A stretch of DNA of 64,000 nucleotides from Hermatobates lingyangjiaoensis (GCA_026182355.1 JAPFBL010000119.1:310001-374000), one strand, 5' to 3'; positions 22,050 through 35,409 are shown, numbered from the stretch's first letter. Notes: a model not told the origin generated them from the sequence alone. A program made the numbers and translations.

Positions 22050-22270
22050 CCTCTCTAGGTTAAGTTAGGTTGCAGTGACCGTCCATCGAGAGGCGAATAA
22101 TGACATCATATAGGTTTGAAACTGGCAGCTGAATGTTCTTTTCAAGAGACGAAGTGCTCAGATTTTCCATCTCCAGCACGAGTGAATCGAGGGCGGCCAG
22201 AGTGGGGATCGAACCCCGGATATACCATTGCAGAGGTGAGTACAAAGGTACTGAGCTACCCTCACCTCAG
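22050..22270 (-). mobile_element. tRNA-derived SINE
   Basis: On the minus strand the head reads GGTGAGGGTAGCTCAGTACC (A-box-like) and, after a normal tRNA spacing, GGTTCGATCCCC, a near-perfect B box for RNA polymerase III. The body follows with a gacatcatat block, and the end is near a ttaggttaagttagg-type tail in plus-strand terms. No intact tRNA fold is kept beyond the promoter boxes. It adjoins the satellite derived from the same body. Confidence 0.8.
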
Positions 22271-22299
22271 AAGATTCCAATCAAAGAAGTATCCTTCCA

Positions 22300-22840
22300 A
22301 TAAATGAATTATGTTCTCTGCATTCAGAATTCCACCCGTACTACTATGTTGTACATGGTAGGGAAGACACAGATATACAACATAAAAAAAAGGGAAAAAA
22401 TAGAAGAACTGCTCAAGAAAACAGCAAGACTTGTAAGATGCGTTAAACAAATTTACGGACTTTGATAAATTGTGCAATTCAATCAGTTTGTTAGAGGGAG
22501 CGCTAAGGGTATCTGGGCTATTGATACAGGCTGAAGTTCGAGAAACAGCAAACAAAAATCAAGCCTCCATTTTCAGATGGCTTGCAAGTTTATATTGCAC
22601 TCTGTACCATTGCTTTTAATGGACTTTGTGACGAATCTAACGATACTAACATAAACATTTAGTAAACTGCAAGGAAAAATAGAGTATAAAGTTACTAGAT
22701 ATGGATCTAAAAATTCTTCACCATTCAGTTGTTCACTCCTACTACTGTGTTGTTTATAGTATGAAAGACTCAGGTATAAAATATTTAAAAAGAAAAAAAA
22801 ATTAAAAAATTGCGAAAAGGAACAGCAAGCCATCTAAGAT
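22300..22840. repeat. Diverged direct repeat pair
   Basis: A block at 22315-22435 (attc, tactactatgttgt, A-rich stretch, aacagcaag) recurs in diverged form at 22725-22832. The offset is about 410 bp. Origin unknown. Confidence 0.5.
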
Positions 22841-24020
22841 ACAATGTTTTAAGTATTTATAAAACAAGTTTGTTTTTCCAGAATTTTACTTTCAACAATA
22901 TTCAAAAAGAATTTTAAACTGATACACATGAATAAAGTTATCTATTACATAATTAAGTAATAATAAATTAATTAAAGCATTATTAATTATAATAAGACTA
23001 TTTTCTTGACAAAACTTTTCTTTTTTTCTTCATTATAGTTTCAAGATAACATATTGTAATAATTTTGTGTCGGTAAAATATACACATTTGTAAAATAAAA
23101 CACTTGTAAAAACTGAAATAATTACCCGAACGATTGCAGTCAGTTTTAGGTAGATATTTAGTGTATAGCCTTGGGTAATACTTTCGGGCGATGCGATGTT
23201 GATAAGTGTTATTACGAGTGCAGCAGGAAATGCTTGATAAATTGATGCTTGTTGAATTGTAATTAAAACGTAATGTTAAAAATGAAGACATATACACTTA
23301 GTTCATAATGTGTTTCAAATCTACATTATAAACTGAGTACTTAAAACGCAAACAATGTTCTACTCCGCTCTAATGAAGTACGTCCTACTTCAAACAAGCT
23401 AAATCTCAAGACCTTACTAGGGCTGCAAGAGAATAAAATCAAAATCAATTCATTATCATTAAGGTTTTGTTTTCTAGGATTTTGATTTAACTGATTTTAG
23501 TTAAAGTTAACTTGTTTTAAAACAACTATTTTGTATATATTATTTTAAAGAAACGTATAGTAAAAAAAATACTTAAACGTATAGCAACAAAAATATAGTT
23601 TTCTTTATTCTGATGAAATTAGACTTATATATTACATAAATATACACAAAAAATACATGAGTCTTGTGATAGTATACTGTTTAAGTTGAAGCAGAAAAAA
23701 TGTTGCTGAAAAAGAGTTTAAAAGCAGAAAATAAAGGCCAATTGTTTAGAAGTTCAATTTACTTATTCAAAGTATAATTTGAATAAAGTTTTGAAATATT
23801 AACTCGTTTGGAGGAAGAAGTTGTTACAAGATCAGTATAAACCTAACTCAGTAACAACTTTTTTTCTTTTTAATACTGTTAAAATTTCTAATAGTTTGTC
23901 CATTTGAGCGAACAAAGTGTTGGGAATGTTGAATTTGAAGGATAATAATATAGAAAACTGTTGTAAATAATGTGTAAATGATTTGACAAGTTATAAAAAT
24001 AACACACTGGTATAAACATA
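22841..24020. other. AT-rich sequence, nothing recognised
   Basis: No feature I can support. Confidence 0.5.
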
Positions 24021-24021
24021 G

Positions 24022-24200
24022 CCTTTAACGTCCTCTCTGAGGGATGACGTTCTCAGATTTTTTTCACCTCATACGTGAATAAATCGAGTACTAGAGTGGG
24101 TATCGAACCCCGGAATAACAGTCCTGAGGAGAAAAATCAGTCCAACCAAAATTTAGAGACTGTAAGTGTGTTCGTATCTTTACTATGTGTCTATAGTTTA
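24022..24200. mobile_element. SINE head (minus) joined to PLE end (plus)
   Basis: 24022-24115 is the minus-strand SINE head and upper body, with B box GGTTCGATACCC. It breaks off at 24115 and is followed by a plus-strand family-4 PLE end (gtcctgaggag, ccaaaatttagagactg, taagtgtgtt). The PLE probably inserted into, or recombined with, the SINE. Confidence 0.6.
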
Positions 24201-24239
24201 CTGTGAAACTTTTATATATACATACATATATATATAAAT

Positions 24240-24450
24240 AGATTTCACATAAACACGTGAGATAACAATCAATGATCATACCACAATAAGAAATGGAAAA
24301 ACAAGACTAAGATCTTTCAACCGTAACAAGCGGTCTTCGTCAGAGTCAAAAACCCAACTCATTTGGGTTTTTTACTCTGACGAAGACCGCTTGTTACGAT
24401 TGAAAGATTTTAGTCTTGTTTTCCCATTTCTTATTGTGGTTTGATCATAT
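24240..24450. mobile_element. PLE terminal-repeat inverted pair (family 1)
   Basis: Minus arm then plus arm, each about 95-115 bp and highly similar, meeting at aacccaactcatttgggttt. Both arms keep the ctctgacgaagaccgcttgt box and the GAAAGAT block. Confidence 0.88.
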
Positions 24451-24457
24451 ATATATA

Positions 24458-24690
24458 TATAGTTCAATTAGAAAAAAACATAGAGAAATCAAAGAAACAC
24501 ACTTGCAGTCTCTAATTTTCGGTTTGAACCGTCTTCAGGAGAGAGAAGAGAGGGATACCAATCCTTATAAGAGACGGTTTCCCTCTCTTATCTCTCCTGA
24601 AGACGGTTCAAACCGAAAATTAGAGACTGCAAGTGTGTTTCTTTGATTTCTCTATGTTTCTTTTTCTATATTGAACTATACTTGTCCATT
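24458..24690. mobile_element. PLE terminal-repeat inverted pair (family 4)
   Basis: A near-perfect palindrome beginning at tatagttcaattagaaaaa. Each arm carries an intact motif: CTGAAGAC, hairpin GGTT-CA-AACC, GAAA (plus strand 24597-24618; minus strand 24538 back to 24517). The end block ttagagactgcaagtgtgtt follows each motif. Confidence 0.85.
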
Positions 24691-24739
24691 TTAGATCGTA
24701 TTTCCAACGAAAAAGTATATATATAATATTACAATCATA

Positions 24740-24835
24740 CCAAATGGTTAAAAGAATAGAAAACGAAGAAACAACAACAAAACTTACTTGAATATTTTGA
24801 CCTTATCGTCATCAGCAGTTGAGAATAAAGAAGAA
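24740..24835 (-). mobile_element. PLE terminal repeat (family 6)
   Basis: The minus strand reads CTGATGACGATAAGGTC then AAAATATTCAAGTAAG. GAAA has become AAAA. No partner is visible. Confidence 0.5.
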
Positions 24836-27800
24836 GATCTTATTTTTTTGGCGAAATTAACATTTATGTTGCTAATTCCCATAAGTACAGTAGTGTTTTA
24901 TCAGCAGAATGTTCAGCACTAATTTATTTACGTGTGAGCTACGATACCAAATTAATTATACTTTAAAAATTATTCTTTTATTAATTCATACGTGTAACCG
25001 TAAATTCATAAATAGTTATTTATCTAATTTATTCGTTTTTAATTTAAACTTTAATTTAAAAAAATTATATCCTTTTAAATTGTAGGACATTTCTTTAATA
25101 CAGATTCTAACAAAAAAGTAGTCGAGTTAGTTATTATTAGTATAATTGTTGACCAATAAGACACCAAGGTTAGTTATTTGTCATTGATATTTACAATTTA
25201 TATATATAATATATAATTTTTTTTCTTAATCATAAAATGTCTATTTATCGTCCAACTAGCGTAACGTCGTCAGTTGTTATTTAAACTTCGCACTTTGCGA
25301 TTACATCATGACTTTTTATTCGCAAAGTCCAAGGCCTTCATGAGGAAAATAGTTTTCTACTATTCATAAACTGAACTCCTTTCAATTCTTCACTTCAATT
25401 CAAACCATGTGCCCCATATTTTTCCCTAAATTTTTTTTTTTTTTTCATCTCGATTGTTCATAAAAGTAAAACTCAAAACTTTTTCTATTCGTTTTTATTT
25501 TATCATAAACTTTTAGGAACAACTAAAAACTTTTGGCCTGTAAAAGTAAAATTAATCAAATCAAAAGACTAACGATGCAAGTTTGTTTTTAACTTTGATT
25601 TTTATTAATTAATTTTAATTGTCATCTGCTTTATATGAAATGATTTAATTTTAGCAATCTGAATATTTAAAATTTCTTAAATATAATAAATAAAAGATTA
25701 TTAAGTAGTAAAATTTCATAAATAAATATCTAGTAACAAAATAACTTCTCTATATGCTCGTACAGAAAGAGTGAAAAACAAAGTAAAAAAGATATTTTCT
25801 CTCTTAATTTGTAAATATTTTATAAAATCATAGTTAGTGAAGTCATAGATGACGGTTATAAATTAAAACCTCCAGCTAGTAATAATTCTCTTTATTATTA
25901 TAGAAAAAAAAAATTATATTGTTTTTGACCAATATCCATCTATCTGTATGATTAAAAAATTAATTTTAATTCAATCCAATTGACATTTCAGGCAATTTTT
26001 TGCTGAAATACGAGTATTTGAACTTTACCATGAATTTATGCTGAATCATTATAATATTGAAAACATAGAAGCCTAATATAACTAATTATTTAGGTGGTAA
26101 ATTTATTATTCTTATTTAAGAAAATACAAAGAAATAATTTTCCCCGAAATAGACAAATAAGTACTTAAAGTCAGTTTTATTTCACCTGTTTACTGTGAAA
26201 TGTCACAAATGTTCAAAAAGTTGACCTCATGATCCAGGTTGAAGTTTAATGAATTTTAGTCATCAAGAAAATTGAGGGGAGTAAATTTTTGAGATTTTCT
26301 AAAATATATATCATATGAAATATATTCTGTTATACACAGAAATATAATATAATGTATATCATATTATCCCATTAAGAAGAGCTGACAATTCTCTGTTATA
26401 GAAAGATAAATAAAAATACTAGTTATCAAGTTTTAAGTACTAAAATTAAAGTACCATGACAAAGACATGTTAAAAGACTTAGTGCTTGATACTCAATCAG
26501 ACTAATTATTTATCACGAAATTAACCCATTGAAAGCACTACACGACTTTATCTAAATTTTTTTAAACTTTATTAAATCAGTTCGGCTTGATTCAGATTAA
26601 AAATATTTCTATTTTATGCAAACGAATATTACAAATGGAATATAATTTGTTAAGAGTAATAATGTGTTGTAATAAATCATTGGTTGCTCAAACTATATTT
26701 TTGATCACTTGGGTATTCTTGTTTTTTATTAATAAAAATATTGAAATTTAAATTGAGGAAATCAAGACTATAAAGCTTTAAACTTTAGGACGTTCTGAGA
26801 TCTCAAATAAATAGCCGAGTTGAATGCATATAACTAATTTAATGAAGAGGGTAAGAAATTTGTATGCGATATTTAGTTCATTCGTTTTTGAATTTTCCGA
26901 ACAAATAGAAACAATGCTGAACTCATTGCTGGGATTTTAATTATTCTAAATGTCTCTTCCAGGAGATTGGTGCCTTTCCTCCAATCTACTCTTTCATTAT
27001 TAGTTTCTATCAAATACAGGTAATTTACTTTCAGTAAATATTGTTTTTCCATATTAACAAAATTTAGCAAGTCCAGAAAATACCACTTTTAATTAAATTA
27101 TGCATGATATGTTTTAATTATAACATTTTTTTTTTTTAAATTGAATATATAGAAATTATTTCTGAAACACCTAAACATTAATCTTAAAATGAAAGTGTTT
27201 TGTTTTATGGAGAAATATTTGTATCCTTAAATGCTTCAAAGGAGAATAAATCATGTTATCTCGTAAATTTTCTTGCTCATTGGACCGGTATCAGATTTGA
27301 TCCTTCTTCCTGGAGTAAACTGAGAGTTTCCATCGGGTTGCCTCATTCGTATCGACTTTTTATATTTGATACCCTATCCAGTTTTCTATTGCATGATTAT
27401 ATATTCAGTTTCTCTACTTTCTCGCTATTTACAAACATATTTTTTTTTCTTTTTTTATATTGTATGTCATCATCATTGGTCTTTTGTGTCTACCTCTTGG
27501 TTTTCAAGTATTGGTTAAATCTTTGTGGAGAGCCACAACTATACATATCAATAATAATGAAATACAGTAATTAATAATTTAAACAAGTGATAATAAATAA
27601 GCTATGGATCATACTCCTTTATAAGGCGGTTGCCATAAATTTAAAACATAATCTAGCAGCGGAGAAATCTAATAATAGAGAAGTTGTTAATAACAATTCG
27701 AGTTCATTCCAATAGCTCTTAGGACACATTCCATTCAGATGTTCGGGATTTTCAGATATAAATGAGGAGAAACACAGCTCTAAAGGAAAAGAATATATTG

Positions 27801-28030
27801 GAGAAGATTTATAACAGAATATTGGAGCTTGGTAGACTGTAAGGACATTCAATACATAAACTGAATATCGCATGCATTTATTTTGGTATAAAAGGGAAAT
27901 GATTTCATTTTAGACTGAATGGACTTGTATCTTCAAAGAATGTTAATTTTAAAATGAGATACCATTCATTTGATAATTCCATTAATGGATAAAAATGTTT
28001 TATGAAAAAACTGGCATATGCTACTGAAGA
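24836..28030. other. AT-rich sequence, nothing recognised
   Basis: Over 3 kb of AT-rich DNA. The 124-codon frame at 27200-27574 and the 84-codon minus frame at 27619-27873 are hydrophobic or compositionally random, and I do not regard them as genes. Confidence 0.45.
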
Positions 28031-28039
28031 TCTACTACT

Positions 28040-28480
28040 CTTGAGTTATTGTACTGCTCTCGAAGGATTAGGACCTCCTCTCATAGATGGGTTCTCCTTC
28101 TGTAGCCTGGTAGACCCCTGATACCCTTGTAACTAACGTCAGCGTCCTCGTCGCGTGAGCGGCCAGCAGGCTCAGACTAGCTAATAGATGGAAGGTTTGT
28201 GGCCACTGGCCTTACCTTTGCAAAAACAGGGTTAGTAGGACCTAGGTCTGAAGTTCTACCCGAGAGCTCTAAAAATATTAACGATACACGGTGGTAGGGT
28301 AGTTCATGAGGAATCCTTCCTCTGTGATGCCATGTGGCTATCCTTCATCACCCCGGGAAGTTAACCAGTATGTTTTGGACACTATGGTAGTCCTAAACCT
28401 AACGACATAATAGGAGTCGGCCACCTGAATTACTAACTACGGTGATTGTGGGGTCAGAAGTAAATGCTTGTTGTGTTTTG
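28040..28480. other. GC-richer island of unknown nature
   Basis: About 440 bp with clearly higher GC than its flanks and no long open frame. Short blocks such as cgtcgcgtgagcggccagca and ccgagagctct suggest an old repeat or decayed gene piece. No terminal repeats or tRNA boxes seen. Confidence 0.4.
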
Positions 28481-29885
28481 CTTAGTTTGTTAGTTTACAT
28501 TATTTCGTAATCGTTTGTCTTTTAGCTACATGTTCATGAGTCGTGAAAGTGTTGCTAGTCTAGTAAGGGATATAACAATGCACATGACAATTGCTGGTAA
28601 TGAATGGCTTAGCAACTGCTTTCGTTCCTTCCGGAACGACCCCAGCTTAGAATTAGGGATCTCCCTCCTCCCTATCATTGTTTCAGCAGTCTGATATAAA
28701 ACATTTCGTATGAACATTCCCTACTGTTGAAAATAAAAATGTTCATAAAAACATTAAAAAAAAGGTAGGCATTTATATATATTACATTATACCAGACACT
28801 GAAATATCCTAAAAAGTTATACATTTTTTGCAAATATTTTCAGTTAATTTACAACATAAAATCCAGGACGGAGTTCTCAAATATTTTACCAAAGTTCTCT
28901 GTTTGAATCCTAATCATCCAACCTAACTGAGATCGTATATTCTCCTATGCATGTATGATCAAATATGCTAATTCTATATACTGTCCTCTTACTAACAAAA
29001 TACTTCAATTAACTTAAATTATTGGTCAGTGCTGATAATGAATATTCTAAATTATATTTGGTATATATTTCCGAACTTGAATTTAATTTATTTTCCATTT
29101 CCTATTTCCACACTATTTTTTGATATATTATATAAATACATATTTTGATTGTTCTTGAAATATCGTTTGTATTAACATTTTTCATCTATGTATTTTGCTA
29201 CTTTTTTCTTATTTATTTTATCGGTTATAACTTTTAATAATTTTGACAGGAACATGATCTACAATTTCACCTAAGTAGAGCTTTAAGATGTAATTTAATG
29301 AACTTGATATCAACCACATTAAAAATAGTTACAAAAATGAACATTATTACCTTGATGTTTATCAACAATTTTTTTTTCTTTTTAAAAGAAAATCGTGTTT
29401 ATGGTGTCACTCTGAAATAAACCCATATAATAAACAAACAGCACATATGTTTCCAAGAAGTCCGGATCATGTACTATCAGAATATAAATGTTTATGGGTC
29501 CATCCTTGAAACTGTAGGTGGGGTTTGTCAAGAAACAAATAGATGGGAAATAATTAATTAAAATCAGATCCGATCAGATTAATTAAAAATCAATTCAATA
29601 CTTCCATCTACTTTCTAAATATTTTTTTTTCTTCTACCAAATGCCAGTTGCCCATTTTACTGCAAAAGTGAAGCAGTACTGACTGTGCTACATCTGCTGG
29701 AGGACTGTATGAAATAATGGAAAAAAGAGCGACATCAGGAATGCTGCTAAATACTGCTATTTCTATCAGATCTAATAGGCAAAACTTAATCTAGTTAAAG
29801 AACTTCCTTGAGCACAGTAAGCGTAATACTCATATTTAATAAATAGTTTACCAGCCACCATTGCTTATATATAAATGTATATAAA
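28481..29885. other. AT-rich sequence, nothing recognised
   Basis: The short minus frame at 28526-28717 has no recognisable motif. Confidence 0.45.
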
Positions 29886-29892
29886 GTTTTAC

Positions 29893-30130
29893 CTTGAGAG
29901 CCAAGGTAACACAATGACTTGCACGCTCGCCTCTGGATTGGTAGAACCAGGATTGAAGTCTCACTCAGGTCATCGAGTTGTTCAGTTGTGAAAAAATCTA
30001 AGCACGTCTTCCCTCAGAAAGGATATTAAGACACCAGTCCTGAGCCTTGTACTATGTTAGGTTCTCGTTAAACATCCATACTGTAAACACATTTGAGTTA
30101 GGCAAAATTTAGATATTCTAACGAAAAATC
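29893..30130 (+). mobile_element. tRNA-derived SINE
   Basis: A plus-strand copy of the SINE family. It has gcacgctcgcctctg in the head, a decayed B box (GGATTGAAGTCTC), then the body blocks aaatctaa, cacgtcttccct, gtcctgagcc and ttgta.. in the same order as the 54.2-kb copy reversed. Confidence 0.65.
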
Positions 30131-31545
30131 AACCTTGTAAGTGATTAACTCATTACTAAAATTGGTGCCAAGTAACAAATCAGCCACAATCCCCACCCCC
30201 TAGAACAGCACTAAAGAGGAAAGCTTATAAATGTGGGCATTAAAAAACAAACTAAACTAACATCTTATAACACACCAGTCTCCATGACTTCCCTCAATAT
30301 GTTATTTAATTCTGTTTTATTAACTTTTGTTGCTATTTTGTCGTTATTTTTTTCGCTTGTATTAGACGGTCAATACTTTTTAACTGTTTACTGATATTCT
30401 TGGTTATTAAAATTAACAAAAAATAACACTAACATCTCTCTGTTAAGGAGTAGCAATAAAAACAACAACCAAATGATGCTAAATTTCCCTGTTCTTCCAC
30501 TTTAGAATATTTCTTTGTCATATGCGTTTGCACCTTGTGTATGATATGAGTAGACAATAAAATTATAGATAACAGAGATACGAATGAAATCAAGTCCTAA
30601 ATTAACGTTTCTAGTTCAAGCTTTATCTAGATAAAACAAAAAAGTAAAAGATAATTTTAATGAAAACATATTTATTTTTTATAATCATAAAAATTTAGTT
30701 TCTACTAATTATAACTTTAGAGAAAGTAAGTGAAAATTAATTCCAAAGCATTAAAGCCAGGTGAGGTTCAGAAAATATGCGTATGGCGGTAATTAGAATT
30801 AAATTTATATGTATTTACATTTCAATTTAAATATTTCGTTAATAAACAATTAATTCAATATAACCATTTTTTGTTAGATATAAACGTGAATTTTTTATAA
30901 TTATTTTCCGCTTATTATATTTTACGTTAAGTATATGATAATGGCTTTTTTTTTTTTTGCAAGAAAGGAGAATGAAAATTGTCATTGCGAAGCCGTGCAG
31001 TAATTTTCCTTAGGAGTCAAAATGAGAATTTCGTGATAATGTTCTATGCTGTTTTTTTTTTAATTTGTAGAGGTCAATAGTTCACAGTTTTTTAAGAATA
31101 TTACACAGACAAATACGGAAGGTATGAGTATATAATTCAACTCTTGGGCTTTTCTACTTCATGAAATATAAATTTAATATCAGAGGAGAAAAAATATTTC
31201 AAACAATTACATCCCAATGTCAAAATAACTTTTTTTTGACTAAATACTAAATATGTCATAAATAATGATGTTGAATTTCAAGTATATGAATTGCAGGAGC
31301 GAAGTCAAAGGGTCTTCTTTTAGAAGGTATCTCAAAGCTCCTATTGAAACGCCCAACTGCATGATATACATCTGGACCACAGTAAGCACACTTTACAAAC
31401 ATACTATGGTGTAACACTTAAATTGCGTGGGTAGAATATGAAAGATTTGTAGTGGCCTACATTCACTTTACTAAATGTGAACATAATATTAAACTCGCTG
31501 ACAATCAATTTAGTTTTGGTGTTATTTTAATATATCCACGGTGTA
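30131..31545. other. AT-rich sequence, nothing recognised
   Basis: No supported feature. Confidence 0.5.
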
Positions 31546-31548
31546 GAC

Positions 31549-31640
31549 CAGAGGTACTCGCAGATTTTTCTGGATATGACCGACTTATGAAATAAATGAG
31601 TCACAATGATCTACCCACTTTATTTATTTTAAAATATATT
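31549..31640 (+). mobile_element. hAT-like terminal fragment
   Basis: Starts CAGAGGTACTCGCAGA, followed by a gaccgacttatg block. This resembles the CAGNGGTNC... ends of hAT elements. No matching far end or target duplication was found. Confidence 0.35.
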
Positions 31641-31931
31641 GAGGATTTTGCAATTTATTATGATGCGTGTAATATTTCATTGTGAAAAAAAATCTCTTTT
31701 TATTTCAAATGGAAGCGATAGTTTTCTTTTTCATACCCGATTCAGTTTCCCCACTTATTTTTATAAAATATCTTAGTTTTAAAAGAAAAAATTAAAAGTA
31801 AACGCAATAAGGCAACTTAATGATTAGCTCATTAGATTTACTGAACCTAGTACTACTTTTGACGTTGCTCAGTGACTTTAGAATCAATAAGATTAGAATC
31901 CATTCTGTATTAGACTGGCTATTCTGTATAT

Positions 31932-32025
31932 CAGTGATTGCAAACCTTCTGAGTTTGGCGTGCCAACATTTTGAAAAATGCAAGAATAATATTCGTGGCG
32001 TATCACATCACAAAGGTGAAGACTA
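31932..32025 (+). mobile_element. hAT-like terminal fragment
   Basis: Begins CAGTGATTGCAAACCTTCTG then ggcgtgcca, typical of hAT terminal repeats (CAGTGGTTCCCAACCTT type). The other end is not found. The overlapping short open frames are accidental. Confidence 0.4.
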
Positions 32026-32339
32026 AATGAAACAGGAGTTTTATCATTTCTGTATTAAACAAATAATTAGTTAATTTTTTGTTTAATGCTATTTAAAATA
32101 TAAAAGCCAATTATTTACAATTGTAGAATTGTTTTACATACTTTTCCTGAATATTCAAATTCTACCAAGTGGATGTTTTTAAATATTTCAGGTATTTAAT
32201 ATTTTAATAAAAATTATATTATTTTAACATTTTTTTATACGGGGTTATTTATGGTAAATTTACGTGAGTATCATAATACATATTTTATTAACGCTTAACA
32301 TAATGAATCAAGTAGTAGTAGTAGTAGTTGTTTATATAT

Positions 32340-32490
32340 ATATCAGCTCAAAAACGAAGAAAAGCAACACACAGAGAAAAGAAACACACTTACAAACTCA
32401 AATTTTCGGATGATCAAAGCTATATAATCAAAACTAGAAAGCTTAATATTGCACTAAGCTTTCAGGAAACTGTCTGAATAAAAATTGACT
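32340..32490 (-). mobile_element. PLE terminal repeat (family 4), decayed
   Basis: The left edge carries the family-4 outer block in reverse (acacacttacaaactc, aattttcgg). The motif region behind it is diverged. Confidence 0.5.
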
Positions 32491-32499
32491 TTTCCTGCA

Positions 32500-35320
32500 T
32501 TATGGACCACCCAAAAAGGTGAGAACATGTTAGGTTCTTCTAAGGAGAATCAATAGAAAAAACGTAATAGCGAAGTAATAATAAAAGTTTTTAAAAAGAA
32601 AAAACGTGAACAAAATGTGGTCTAACTAATATTTGAAAAGAGCTATATATGAGTAGATCAAATTTGAAGAATGAAACAATGTTTCATTCTTTAAGCTACA
32701 AACTTTTTGTGAATTGTTAAAATTTGAGGGCAGCTCCATGGTCGTCTTAAATGTATGGCTAATAATTTTACTTTTTGGTAAAAACTAAACGCCTTAATGT
32801 TTTTATGTGAAAATAATAAACTATTATTATACTTCGTTTAATATATTAGAGAATTGACCCTCCTGCCTTGGGAACACTATTATTAAGTTTTACGGGATTG
32901 TATACCATCTTTTAGGTAAAAATATAGTTGTTTAATAATTTCACCTTACTGCTTTATAGGATGTCTATTTGTTTCCCAGAATATTTTTTTCTCAGATTGT
33001 TAGTTTATAGAAAGTGGACTGATTTTTGTTTTTCATAAACATATATGACTGATTCTTAGCTTTTAATAAAGTTATAGCAGGAGAACAGTTTCACGCATTT
33101 GAGACATCGTAAATTGTAATATTTATCATAAATAGCTGTTATTATTCTTTTAGATTGCTTTTAACTTGACTAACTGTAATGATTAAGAAACACATAAGAG
33201 TTTCCAGAAGAGCTTTAGGACAAATACAGTAGCAACAGTTAAGCTAAAGTGAAGCAATAATGAACAAATCGACCACAGGCCGACCATTAGTATCTTGCAA
33301 AGTTCATTTATCATGTTCAGCAAGCCAATTATGAAGTGGGTTTACAATGCTAGGGGCGTCTCAGTTACAGGGGTACTCTGTTACACTCCAGTCCGTTTCC
33401 TCCTCAAACTCACAACTACCTTTAACTTATTTCCGAATGACATCAGACCATTGTCTTGATGCTAATTACTAATCAAACTTGCTTCATTCCATTTCATTGC
33501 TTTCCTCCTACTACAATCTAAAACCTAGTTTCTGAACCTGTGATCTTCAAAGTGATCGACACCAATTCCCAGCTGTTGATTTTGACATTTAAAAGACAAA
33601 AGAAAAATTCAGAGGTCCATAATATATGAAAGAGGGCTTACTAAGAGATTTGAAGTAGAGTTATAAAAGTTGTAATACACTTTTGACTTTATAACAGATA
33701 ATTATTACTATATATTTGGGGCAATGGCGAAATTCATATCTGAGGGTTCATAAATAGCCCAAACTGTTATGACTTAAGGAGATGTAGTTGTTGCTCACTG
33801 CATTATAATGTTCATACTTGGGGGGTCAATATATAAACATTACAGTCAATCTATCAACTGTGGTAGTTTTTCTATTCGTATGACACATAGACATATCTTT
33901 TCACCAACCACTAATCTACTGACAAACCGAAGGAGGGTCACTGGGAAAGTCAAAGTATTAATAGTTTGAAATGAGAGTCCATTCATTTAATTTAAATTTA
34001 TTTGATTGAATTTTAATATTGTTTAATATTAGAAACCTCAGTAATTTAAACTCAATATATTAAACAAGAGCTCTTAAATAATCAAGTATAAACCTTCCAT
34101 TAAAACCAATCGTTATTCCTAACTTATTTAAACTTTAATTTTTAATCAAAATTAATGTTTATTTAATTTTAAATTTTATTTAGTTATAATTGCTGCACAA
34201 TTTTAAAATAAATACTGCGTATTAATAAAAAGTTGTAGCATATAATTTAATATTAAATTTTATTTTAATAAAAAATAAATATAATTAAAATATTATTAAA
34301 ATTAAATAATAAAAAATGTGCTGTTTAAGTATATTTCTGTTGTGTTTCACATAAAAATAAAACTTGCGATGTTTTATAAACAAATAGGACTTCTAATTCT
34401 TTGGATGAAGCTTTTTCTCTATTTAAAGAGACCTTCCAAAGTAAAAAAGTAAAAAGAACTATGTCAGATGGAAAAACATTTTTTCGATATAATGTTGAAA
34501 ATTTAATACTTGACAGTCAGCTTGTCTAAGGTAAAAAAATAATTCTGTAAGAAGTGATTAGTACGAAAACCTTTTTGAAACTATGTCTTAAATTAGAAAG
34601 ACCTTGAGCGAACTTTCCAAATTGTGATGAGAAATCACAATATCTGCCTAAACTTAAGACTTATAGATATCTATGTTAAACATCATTACATGAGATTTAT
34701 CATAAAAAATGGAATAATCTATTATCGAATTCTCAAGTGGGCTAAACTGCTTTAATATTAGATATATAAATTCCAAAAAAATTGAATAATATTTAACGAA
34801 TTTTTTTTTGTTATTATGGTTCATTGTATCGAATGTTGGTAAAGTGTGAACAAATAGACTTATCCGAGCTCCAGATGCATAAATTTCTTAAAATATCTAC
34901 ATCAAATGTAGTCATAATATGCCTTCATGTAGTAAAGTAATAATCTATAGAAAATCATTAATTCTAGCGTTATAAATGAATATAGTGTTCTCTCAAAATG
35001 AGTCATATTGATTAAAAAGAAAATTCAAGTGAATGTTATCATTTAAAGGACAGTTGTATAAGTAGATATACCATTAAAAACAAATTGAGAATTCATATAG
35101 AATTATTCTTGGATCGAGCGATGAGAGATTTAAATTAAGTTTCTGCTTATCAAATATTTAGCAAGACGAAAAAAACGGAATTTTTAAATATGAAATGGAC
35201 TTAAAAAAGTGAAATTTTGCTGCAGATCTTACTGTTCTGCCTCAGGAAAGCAGAAATAAAACATCAAATTTAGTGATTTTACTCTATTCGTTTTTGAAAT
35301 ATCCTGCTCTATCTGTCTCA
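32500..35320. other. AT-rich sequence, nothing recognised
   Basis: Especially AT-rich near 34000-34320. No gene or repeat border seen. Confidence 0.5.
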
Positions 35321-35321
35321 T

Positions 35322-35325
<4 letters not shown>

Positions 35326-35409
<84 letters not shown>

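Noticed and set aside
22190..22270. Possible functional tRNA gene
   Set aside because: A and B boxes are present but the acceptor and anticodon stems do not fold convincingly, and related copies carry the same SINE body.
27200..27574. 124-codon hydrophobic frame
   Set aside because: T-rich DNA gives Phe/Leu/Ser-rich frames; no motif, no signal of coding bias, no neighbours.
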